Assembly (NCBI GenBank): GCA_964472195.1 | Contig: CAYYJH010000078.1 | Location: forward strand, 1 to 13,142 | Origin: BS750m-G4 sp964472195 | GTDB taxonomy: Bacteria > Bacteroidota > Ignavibacteria > Tepidaquicellales > Tepidaquicellaceae | Direction of reading: 5' to 3' | DNA length: 13,142 nucleotides | Part shown: in pieces, positions 6,544 through 13,142 of the stretch | Position numbering within the stretch: position 1 is the first letter of the stretch | Layout of the letters: each line of letters starts with the position of its first letter | The notes under the pieces: generated by a model | Databases searched by the model: none | Told to the model about the DNA's origin: nothing | Seen by the model: only the letters and a program-made list of their open reading frames with translations | Translations under genes and position numbers: made by a program

Positions 6544-9500
6544 CTACTTACTTTCCATTGACTCAACGCCAGTCCAATCACTCGTTACACCTCGCACCAT
6601 AAAATTAGCGCAATGTTCAAGGTAAAGTTGTGCAGCTCTATCACTTGGATTCATATCCACAACTTTTTTGAAAAACACCGAAGCGTCTGCGAATTTCTTG
6701 GTAAAATATAATCTTAGACCTTCTTCAAAATCAGCTCCTGTTCTAACCTTCAACCGGATTATTTCCTGTGAATCACCATCAAAAACCTCATACACTAAAA
6801 TTGTATCCTTCTTGCCTTTAACTTTTACTTTTCCTAGAAATCTGTAATTATATTTATTTGGCTCATCTAAAAATGATAAAGTCGTCTCACTGATTATAAT
6901 CGATGAACCGTAGAATTTCGATAACCCTTCCATTCTAGATGCCGTATTAACAGAATCGGAAACAACTCCGGTATCCAACCTGAGTTCATCACCTATTATT
7001 CCAAGCATTAAAGTACCTGTATGCAATCCAATCCCTAAACTTACAGGTTCACGTCCTTTGTTCTTGCGGGAAGCATTATATCTTGAAATTTCTTTTTGTA
7101 TTTCAATAGAGGTTTTCACAGCTTCTTCTGCTTTTCCTAGAAATAACGCCATTATACCATCACCATAATACTGGTTAACAAACCCATTGTTTTTCTTTAT
7201 AACGGGACCAACACGCCTTAAGTATGCATTTAGAAAATCAAAATTATCTTTCGGTGTCATAGTCTCCGACAATGTTGTATAAGATCGTATATCAGAGAAA
7301 AAGATTGTTACATCCTTCTGAACTTGGTCTCCTAATTTTACATCAACTATTGATTCATGACCCAATGAACGAAGGAATTCGTGGGGAACAAATCTTTCGT
7401 AAGAGGAATTAATCTTCAGCAAATTTAAATGTGTCTTAATTCGGGCTAAAAACTCATTCTTAGAAAATGGTTTTGCAAGATAATCATTTGCGCCATATGA
7501 AAAACCCTCCACCAAATCTGAAACCTGATTCTTCGCTGTTATCATGATTACCGGTAATTCACTGGGAAGATACTTTTCTCGTATTCTCTTGCAAACCTCA
7601 TATCCAGACATCCTTGGCATCATAATATCCAATAAAATTAAATCGAACCTTTGAGTTCCCTCAATAACTTTAAGTGCATCTTCGCCATTATAAGCAGTAG
7701 TAATATTATAATTATCAAAAGACAGGTGATTAGCTAACACCTGCTGATTGACAGGATCATCGTCAACTATCAGTATATTGAATTCCCCTTTTTTATCCAG
7801 GAATTCTTTTGGGATGGAAGTATCAATTTCTTCAATAACTTTAACTCTTGAAACTTCTTGTTTTTTACTTTTCACTTCTACCTTGTCTTTAGCTTTAGGA
7901 ATAGTAAATGTAAAAACCGAGCCTTTTCCCATTTCAGAATCGACGTTTATTGAACCACCATGCAATTCAACAAGTTGCTTCGTAATTGCCAATCCCAGTC
8001 CCGTTCCCCCGTATTCTCTCGAAGTCGAAGCATCTACTTGCTCAAACGATTTAAATATGTCTCCTTTCCTATCCTTTGGAATTCCGATTCCTGTATCCGA
8101 AACTGATACCATTATCATATTATTAGCTTCCTTAGCATTAACAACAATCTCTCCAGACTTTGTGAATTTTATTGCATTACCTATCAGGTTGTGCATTATT
8201 TGCTGTAAACGGTTTTCATCAGCATTTACAGGCGGTAACTCTTTCCGTATTTTATTCTTTAACCTTAAATCTTTTCCTGAAACCAGCGGCTCACTTATTT
8301 TTAATACTATATCGGTCAATGATTTCATATCAACAGGTCCTAAATTAAGCTCTAAATCTCGTATCTTGAGTTTCGAAAAATCAAGAATGCTGTTTACAAG
8401 ACTTGTAAGTCTTTTGCCTGAAGAAATGATCATTGAGAGATTTGAATACATTTTTTTTGTAGGTGCGCCGGCAACACCATCATGAAGTGATTCAGCAATT
8501 CCAATGATACCATTAAGCGGTGTTCTAAGTTCGTGTGAAATGTTCGCTAAAAACTCATCCTTCAATTTATCCACACGCCTTAGTTGTTCACTAACTGAAC
8601 GTTCCCTTTCCATTTTCTTTGACTGTATTCTTGTATAACCATATACAATTAAAACAAAAAGTAGCGCATAAAGGCCATACGCCCACCACGTCTGATACCA
8701 GGGTGGTTTTATTGTTATAGTTAAAGATGTACCCGCTTCATTCCAAACACCGTCATTGTTTGAACCCTTAACATGAAAAACATATTCGTCCGGGTCCAGA
8801 TTTGTATAGGTTACAGACCTCCTTGTTCCTGAATATATCCACTCTTTGTCAAAACCATCTAACTTATACATGTATTGGTTTTTCCCGGTTAATATATAAT
8901 TCAGAGCTGCAAACTCAATTGTAAACACATTTTTTTTGTAGGGTAGTTTTATTTCATCTGTTTCTGATACGCTTTCAGTAAGTGGTGAACGGAAAAAAAC
9001 TTTTTCTACACTCTCAACGCCCTCAACCCCTTCTGTCACTCCTTCCATAACTTCCTCAACCATACTACCACCTATCGGGACAGATTTATAAAATATCTGA
9101 AAGTCAGTAATTACAACTGGAGGTACAAATTGATTTATTTTAATCCTGTCAGGGTAAAATGAATTTAAACCTCCCGCCCCCCCAAAGAACAGCTCGCCAT
9201 TTTTGCTTTTAAAATATGCTCCCTGATTGAATTTATTCCCCTGTAATCCATCATTTATATTATAAAACCTAAACGATGGGTGACCTAATCTTTTACCGGA
9301 TGAAGGATCAAACTTCGTTATTCCCTTAGCTGTACTAATCCAGAGACACCCTTGCCCATCCCCAAGTATTCCGAAAACGTTGTTATTCGGTAGACCATCC
9401 TTTTCGTCCAGGGTGGAAAACGTTTCTGTATCCCTATTAAACTTATTAAGTCCACCCTTCGTACCCACCCAAATTATACCTGAAACATCCTCATAAAATG

Positions 9501-11295
9501 ACAAGATGACATTGTTGCTTATACTATTTATTTTATTACCAGTATGTTTATAAACAGTAAATTTTTTCTTCTCATTGTCAAATTCATTTAATCCTCCTTC
9601 TGTACCGATCCAGATAACCCCAAGGTGATCCCGATATATAGTATTAACTACATTATTACTTAGGCTGTAGGGATCGTTCTGATTATTAACATAATGAATA
9701 AATTCACCTGTAGTTTTGTTAAACCTGTTTAATCCTTTATCGGTACCAACCCAAAGATTGCCGGCTCCATCTTCACAAATACAGTTAATAACATCTCCAC
9801 TAATACTTTTTACGTCATCCGAATCGTTAGTGTAATAACTAAAACTTCCTGTGAGTTTATTGAATTTATTTAAACCTCCCCCTCTCGTTCCCACCCAGAG
9901 AATTCCAGAGCGATCTATGAGCAAAGAACTAACTAAGTTATTACTTAAACTTCCATCCTTACTTTTATTATTTTTATAGTGTGTAAATTTATTTCTCACT
10001 CTGTCATATTTGTTTAAACCTGCTTCTGTTCCTATCCAGATTATACCATTGTTATCAGAACAAATTGCTGTTACAAAGTTATGACTAAGACTGTTAGCAT
10101 CGTTAGGATCATTTTTATAAAGTACAAAATTATCATCTTCCATTTCCAATTTATTAACTCCGCTACCATCCGTACCTATCCAGAGAACCCCGGAGCGATC
10201 TACAAATATTGTATTTATAATATCATTACTTAAACTTGTCCGGATACCCGGGATATTTTTTAATGTTGAGAACATTCCAAGTTTCACATCAAATTTGTTT
10301 AATCCATGCATTGTGCCAATCCAGAGAACTCCTTTACGAGCTTCAACTATTGAATTAACTATATTACTGCTAAGACTTTCGGGATCGTTCGGACTTGATA
10401 TGTAGTGTATAAATTTACCTGTTTTCGTGTCCAACTTATTCAACCCACCCCCTTCAGTACCAGTCCACAGAGTACCCGAACTATCTTCGTAAATTACACT
10501 GATAGAATTATTGCTTAAGCTTTTAATGTTCTCCTCTTCGTGCTTGTAATAAAAAAATTTTTCAGTATCCCTGTTAAATTTATTTAGTCCACCATTCTTT
10601 GTTCCAATCCACAGAATGCCCGATCTGTCTTCATAAATAACTCTAACGAAATTATCACTTAAGCTTCTTGAATCTCCTATCTCATGTATATAACGCTTAA
10701 ATTGTTCCTGCTTAATTCCAAGTATATCATCTTTAACTTTATTGAGTTTGTTTAAGCCGCCACCCTCTGTTCCTAACCATAATGTACCCGCATGATCTTC
10801 ATAAATGCATGTTACAATGTTACTGCTGAGGCTATTTATATTCCCACTATCATTCTTATAATTTATGAATTCTTCTTTCTTTCTATTAAACTTGTTAAGA
10901 CCTCCGCCCTTCGTTCCAATCCAAAGTGTACCATCTCTATCTTCATAAATAGACAGTATATAATTATTGCTAAGAGTGTTTGTATTTTCCTCATCATATT
11001 TAAAAATTTTAAATGAGTAACCATCAAACCTGTTCAATCCATCCTCTGTCCCAAACCACATAAATCCCCTGCTGTCTTGAAGAATACAGGTAACAACACT
11101 TTGGGAAAGCCCTTGTTCAAGTGAGATTTGTGTAAATCTCCTTTCAATGTCCTGCACATCACGGATATCATTCTGAGAATACAGGTTTAAAGATATAACA
11201 AGTAAATAAAAAATTACTAGAATGGCTATGTTCATAACAAAAATGATAAACTTCCACGGGAATAGAAGTTTTAATGATTTCAAGAATTCATTCAT
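6544..11295 (-). CDS. HTCS-like hybrid sensor kinase-receiver-class III nucleotidyl cyclase
   Basis: A 1583-residue membrane signalling protein. Numbering is from the ATG at 11295, preferred because GGGAG lies about nine bases upstream; a GTG at 11322 would add nine residues. Order: N-terminal hydrophobic segment (14-39); fourteen repeats with the consensus LSNN..IYED..G.LWIGT.GGLNKF (54-726), two seven-bladed propellers; Y_Y_Y domain (about 783-864); transmembrane helix (871-889); histidine kinase with phosphoacceptor His921 in SHELRTPLNG, N-box Asn1040, DTGIG (1067-1071) and GGTGLG (1096-1101); receiver with Asp1178/1179, phosphorylatable Asp1223, Thr1253 and Lys1275; class III cyclase (about 1318-1505) with metal ligands Asp1335 and Asp1379 plus Asn1450/Arg1454; TPR-like tail (1520-1565). 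Periplasmic sensing should drive phosphorelay to the receiver, which then tunes cyclase output. Gln1375 and Gly1443 occupy the base-recognition positions. Cyclic product and ligand are unknown. Confidence 0.93.
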   Translation of the reverse strand: MNEFLKSLKLLFPWKFIIFVMNIAILVIFYLLVISLNLYSQNDIRDVQDIERRFTQISLEQGLSQSVVTCILQDSRGFMWFGTEDGLNRFDGYSFKIFKYDEENTNTLSNNYILSIYEDRDGTLWIGTKGGGLNKFNRKKEEFINYKNDSGNINSLSSNIVTCIYEDHAGTLWLGTEGGGLNKLNKVKDDILGIKQEQFKRYIHEIGDSRSLSDNFVRVIYEDRSGILWIGTKNGGLNKFNRDTEKFFYYKHEEENIKSLSNNSISVIYEDSSGTLWTGTEGGGLNKLDTKTGKFIHYISSPNDPESLSSNIVNSIVEARKGVLWIGTMHGLNKFDVKLGMFSTLKNIPGIRTSLSNDIINTIFVDRSGVLWIGTDGSGVNKLEMEDDNFVLYKNDPNDANSLSHNFVTAICSDNNGIIWIGTEAGLNKYDRVRNKFTHYKNNKSKDGSLSNNLVSSLLIDRSGILWVGTRGGGLNKFNKLTGSFSYYTNDSDDVKSISGDVINCICEDGAGNLWVGTDKGLNRFNKTTGEFIHYVNNQNDPYSLSNNVVNTIYRDHLGVIWIGTEGGLNEFDNEKKKFTVYKHTGNKINSISNNVILSFYEDVSGIIWVGTKGGLNKFNRDTETFSTLDEKDGLPNNNVFGILGDGQGCLWISTAKGITKFDPSSGKRLGHPSFRFYNINDGLQGNKFNQGAYFKSKNGELFFGGAGGLNSFYPDRIKINQFVPPVVITDFQIFYKSVPIGGSMVEEVMEGVTEGVEGVESVEKVFFRSPLTESVSETDEIKLPYKKNVFTIEFAALNYILTGKNQYMYKLDGFDKEWIYSGTRRSVTYTNLDPDEYVFHVKGSNNDGVWNEAGTSLTITIKPPWYQTWWAYGLYALLFVLIVYGYTRIQSKKMERERSVSEQLRRVDKLKDEFLANISHELRTPLNGIIGIAESLHDGVAGAPTKKMYSNLSMIISSGKRLTSLVNSILDFSKLKIRDLELNLGPVDMKSLTDIVLKISEPLVSGKDLRLKNKIRKELPPVNADENRLQQIMHNLIGNAIKFTKSGEIVVNAKEANNMIMVSVSDTGIGIPKDRKGDIFKSFEQVDASTSREYGGTGLGLAITKQLVELHGGSINVDSEMGKGSVFTFTIPKAKDKVEVKSKKQEVSRVKVIEEIDTSIPKEFLDKKGEFNILIVDDDPVNQQVLANHLSFDNYNITTAYNGEDALKVIEGTQRFDLILLDIMMPRMSGYEVCKRIREKYLPSELPVIMITAKNQVSDLVEGFSYGANDYLAKPFSKNEFLARIKTHLNLLKINSSYERFVPHEFLRSLGHESIVDVKLGDQVQKDVTIFFSDIRSYTTLSETMTPKDNFDFLNAYLRRVGPVIKKNNGFVNQYYGDGIMALFLGKAEEAVKTSIEIQKEISRYNASRKNKGREPVSLGIGLHTGTLMLGIIGDELRLDTGVVSDSVNTASRMEGLSKFYGSSIIISETTLSFLDEPNKYNYRFLGKVKVKGKKDTILVYEVFDGDSQEIIRLKVRTGADFEEGLRLYFTKKFADASVFFKKVVDMNPSDRAAQLYLEHCANFMVRGVTSDWTGVESMESK

Positions 11296-11393
11296 TTTGC
11301 TTTTCTCCCATTCTAAAAGCACAAATGAAAATATACGGATTATTATTCGAAAATATTATTTAGAGCATTGGTTAAATTTAACTATTTACCATA

Positions 11394-11840
11394 TCATTTC
11401 AAAGCACCTTCTTTCCCTGCGATTCTTCTGATTACCCCAAGTTGACCTGCATGGTAAGCTTCGTGAAAAGAAAGTCCTGTTATGTTCTTAAGTTTTTCTT
11501 TATCGGTACTTATATCCGCATCCGGCAAAATCTTCATTATTTTTTCCTGTGACTCGTTGAACAATTTCAGAAGTTCATCTTTATCTATAGCATCTTCCTC
11601 TTTTATCGGTGGGGCCCCTTGTGAATACAGATTATTCATTTTCTCGTCACACACAGGTTTAATCCCTAAGGATTCAAGCAATGAATCTCTCGTAACAACA
11701 ATATGACCAAGAACCATATTCATACAATTCCCACCAGCGGGTGATGATATTAGACTATCCCGGTGTGATACATCCTTTAAATTCTCATTGATGACATAGT
11801 GATTGTAATTGAAAATAGTAGTTAACTCAAAGTTTTTCAT
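11394..11840 (-). CDS. DinB-superfamily four-helix-bundle protein
   Basis: This 148-residue protein begins with FELTTIFNYNHYVINENL, the usual first helix of DinB-like proteins. It ends with SFHEAYHAGQLGVIRRIAG, the hallmark last helix. His46 in LGHIVVTRD and His126/His130 in HEAYH give the three-histidine metal site of the DinB/YfiT fold. Relatives include bacillithiol- and mycothiol-dependent transferases and many uncharacterised metal-binding proteins; nothing here fixes a substrate. The ATG at 11840 fits the family's start position. Upstream is a perfect TATAAT ending only five bases before the ATG, so its transcript may be leaderless. It lies 98 bases upstream of the sensor kinase on the same strand, and no functional link is evident. 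Confidence 0.85.
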   Translation of the reverse strand: MKNFELTTIFNYNHYVINENLKDVSHRDSLISSPAGGNCMNMVLGHIVVTRDSLLESLGIKPVCDEKMNNLYSQGAPPIKEEDAIDKDELLKLFNESQEKIMKILPDADISTDKEKLKNITGLSFHEAYHAGQLGVIRRIAGKEGALK

Positions 11841-11845
11841 GATAG

Positions 11846-11874
11846 ATTATATTTGTTTAAAGTTATTAAGTTAA
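11846..11874 (-). promoter_or_regulatory. Candidate sigma70-type promoter for the DinB-like gene
   Basis: On the - strand, TTAACT (11874-11869) and TATAAT (11851-11846) are separated by 17 bases. The -10 is a perfect match and the -35 matches four of six consensus bases. Transcription would begin at or within a base or two of the ATG at 11840, implying a leaderless mRNA. Confidence 0.35.
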
Positions 11875-11893
11875 TCGCTGCTCAATTTTAAAC

Positions 11894-12259
11894 TCATGGT
11901 AAACCCGGGAAAGACTCTACAAATTGTATCTTAACATCCGGAAAAGATTCAACAAATTGAACTTTAAGGTCCGGGAAGCTTTCCACAAATTCCCATTCCC
12001 CACAATCATCGGGGAAAGACTCCACAACCTTTACTTTCAAATCAGGAAAGGATTCAACAGCCTGAACTTTTATGTCAGGGAAGGACTCGACAATTGCCAC
12101 CTTACCATATAATTTATACCCATTGTATGTACAATCTTCGATATCAATATCCCTGCCTTTCTCTGTTTTATGTCCACCCAACATAACACACCCTAAAAAT
12201 ACTAATAAAACAAAAATCGGAATAAGCTTAATCATATGTTTAAATACTATCTTGCTCAT
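11894..12259 (-). CDS. Small lipoprotein of six VESFPD repeats
   Basis: This 121-residue protein has a signal peptide (MIKLIPIFVLLVFLG within residues 9-23) and a likely lipidated Cys24 in VFLGC. The mature part has a short acidic stretch, Cys43, then six copies of VESFPD/VESFPG starting at residues 57, 68, 79, 92, 103 and 114. Spacing is 11, 11, 13, 11, 11, so the array is two triplets around a two-residue expansion (DDCGEWEF) that carries Cys86 and Trp89. Linkers alternate as IKVQA, LKVKV, LKVQF, VKIQF. The regular hydrophobic alternation suggests a stacked beta-strand (solenoid or small propeller) fold, and Cys43/Cys86 could form a disulfide; both are inference. An ATG at 12235 is an alternative start. 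I assign no function. It sits between an alpha/beta hydrolase and a DinB-like gene with gaps of about 50 bases. Confidence 0.85.
   Translation of the reverse strand: MSKIVFKHMIKLIPIFVLLVFLGCVMLGGHKTEKGRDIDIEDCTYNGYKLYGKVAIVESFPDIKVQAVESFPDLKVKVVESFPDDCGEWEFVESFPDLKVQFVESFPDVKIQFVESFPGLP
11896..12091 (-). repeat. 33-bp-period coding repeat (VESFPD array)
   Basis: The coding repeat of the small lipoprotein is visible in DNA as recurrent GARTCNTTCCCGG-like units (GAAAGACTC, GAAAAGATTC, GGAAGCTTTCC, GGAAAGGATTC and similar on the + strand) about every 33 bases, with one 39-base step. Copies have diverged at third positions while the peptide stays nearly constant, so the array is old and under protein-level selection rather than a recent slippage expansion. 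Confidence 0.75.
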
Positions 12260-12268
12260 ATTGTTTAT

Positions 12269-12297
12269 ATATAAGTATGGTTTATAAAAAAGTTCAA
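12269..12297 (-). promoter_or_regulatory. Candidate promoter for the VESFPD lipoprotein
   Basis: On the - strand, TTGAAC (12297-12292) and TTATAT (12274-12269) are spaced by 17 bases in the 49-base gap behind the hydrolase gene. The predicted start falls only about three bases before the ATG at 12259, or about 27 bases before the alternative ATG at 12235. The gap is AT-rich, so the match is only suggestive. Confidence 0.3.
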
Positions 12298-12308
12298 AGC
12301 AGAAAATT

Positions 12309-13115
12309 CTAATCTTTCAGAAATACTTTAATAATATCACTTAGCCTGAGCGGATACTGGAACATTAATCCATGACCTGCATTTTCAAATTGAATCAGCC
12401 AGGCACTCTTTATTTTCTTAGACATTACAAATGAATTCTCTGGTGGAATAACTATATCCTTAGAACCTGTGATAATTAGAGCGGATTTATTTATTTTTTT
12501 TAGACGAGAGCAATTACCTTTCCATTTCCTAAGAGCAATTCCCTGTTTCTGGATGTTCTTTATGTGCGGTTTCCTCTTTATATTTGAATAAATCCAACTC
12601 ATATCTCCCTGCTCTTCCAAATACTCGGCAGGGAAAAGAAGCTTTATAAATCTTTCTCCAATTTCTTGAAGCGTACCGGATGTATCCGTAAGCTTATTTA
12701 AAACCTCTTGTGATGTTTTCACCGATTCTTTTCCACGACAATTTCCCGAAAGCATAATTAGTTTATTAACCTTATCGGGATATTTCATCACAACCTCTTG
12801 TGTAATGTAGGTTCCCATAGACCAGCCCAGGATATGTGCTCTTTCAATTCCAAGTGCACCAAGAAGATTCTTTGTGTCTTCCGCAAAAAGTTCTATTGTA
12901 AATTCCCTTTCTGATGTCGTCGAACCACCTATCCCCCGGTTATCAAAAATAATCACCCTAAATGATTTAGAAAGCGCCATGATTAACTTTTCGGACCAGA
13001 ACTCCTTCTCACCGCTATATCCCATTACCATAACTATTGGATACCCGCTACCATACTCACAATATGAAACATCAATATCTCCGATGTTAATTATTTGTTC
13101 ATTAATGTTTTTCAT
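12309..13115 (-). CDS. Alpha/beta-fold hydrolase
   Basis: This 268-residue soluble protein has a complete alpha/beta hydrolase triad. The nucleophile is Ser99 in the elbow GWSMG, the acid is Asp220 in GSKDIVIPP, and the base is His248 in NAGHGLMFQYP. Other family marks are VMVMGYSG (28-35), where the oxyanion loop lies, and FDNRGIGGS (57-65). A lid-like region occupies about 125-205 and is rich in Lys and Arg. Length and motif spacing fit esterase, lactonase or C-C bond hydrolase relatives; the substrate is not predictable, and names such as haloperoxidase would be over-annotation. The ATG at 13115 precedes the usual first strand, and only 27 bases of upstream sequence are visible. It is the first visible gene of the - strand run. 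Confidence 0.9.
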   Translation of the reverse strand: MKNINEQIINIGDIDVSYCEYGSGYPIVMVMGYSGEKEFWSEKLIMALSKSFRVIIFDNRGIGGSTTSEREFTIELFAEDTKNLLGALGIERAHILGWSMGTYITQEVVMKYPDKVNKLIMLSGNCRGKESVKTSQEVLNKLTDTSGTLQEIGERFIKLLFPAEYLEEQGDMSWIYSNIKRKPHIKNIQKQGIALRKWKGNCSRLKKINKSALIITGSKDIVIPPENSFVMSKKIKSAWLIQFENAGHGLMFQYPLRLSDIIKVFLKD

Positions 13116-13142
13116 TTCAAAATTATTGTCTTAAACGATCTA

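Noticed and set aside
7748..8485. Long open frame on the + strand (245 codons) opposite the sensor kinase
   Set aside because: It is antisense to the kinase and receiver domains, whose motifs are intact on the other strand; the peptide is Ser/Ile/Phe-rich with no recognisable motif.
9300..11100. Regularly spaced similar DNA units suggesting a CRISPR or satellite array
   Set aside because: Units are ~140-150 bases, diverged and in frame; they encode the propeller blades of the sensor kinase.
11371..11382. GTTAAATTTAAC palindrome between the DinB-like gene and the sensor kinase
   Set aside because: Short and AT-rich; no supporting promoter boxes at convincing spacing.
11924..12287. + strand open frames across the VESFPD array
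   Set aside because: They merely mirror the repeat in antisense; only the - strand frame has a signal peptide and a constant repeat peptide.

Overview
The window looks like chromosomal DNA of a low-GC member of the Bacteroidota/Chlorobi assemblage, most likely an Ignavibacteria-type bacterium. The clearest pointer is the secreted protein at 3575-5230: its C-terminus carries the YPNPFNPET...GIYFYQL...KKMILLK pattern of type IX secretion (T9SS) sorting domains. The giant sensor kinase with HTCS-like propellers at 6544-11295 and the long GroES paralog fit the same group. Assignment to Ignavibacteria is inference from protein style, not from a marker gene.

Layout. Region 1 (47-2647) holds an atypical SDR oxidoreductase (+) and an aldehyde dehydrogenase (-). 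They converge on a 230-base gap that contains a MITE-like inverted-repeat element. Region 2 (2781-5230, + strand) holds two exported proteins: a DUF1287 NlpC/P60-like protein and a beta-propeller protein with a T9SS sorting domain. Region 3 (5301-13115) is entirely on the - strand. In transcription order it runs alpha/beta hydrolase, small VESFPD-repeat lipoprotein, DinB-fold protein, very large hybrid sensor kinase/nucleotide cyclase, GroES paralog, His-loop NicO/UreH-type metal transporter. A hairpin at 5241-5266 separates regions 2 and 3 and can terminate transcription in both directions.

The most striking gene is the ~1583-residue signalling protein at 6544-11295. It combines fourteen two-component propeller repeats (two seven-bladed propellers), a Y_Y_Y domain, a transmembrane helix, a histidine kinase, a receiver, a class III nucleotidyl cyclase and a TPR-like tail. 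It resembles the hybrid two-component systems of Bacteroides, but a cyclase sits where those carry an AraC-type DNA-binding domain. It should therefore turn an extracytoplasmic signal into a cyclic nucleotide rather than directly into transcription. The cyclase keeps the metal and transition-state residues but has unusual residues at both base-recognition positions.

Second in interest is a 121-residue lipoprotein made almost entirely of six VESFPD repeats with an 11-residue period. Third is the structured inverted-repeat element between the first two genes. No tRNA, rRNA, CRISPR array, transposase or phage gene was found. No gap longer than 300 bases lacks a gene.
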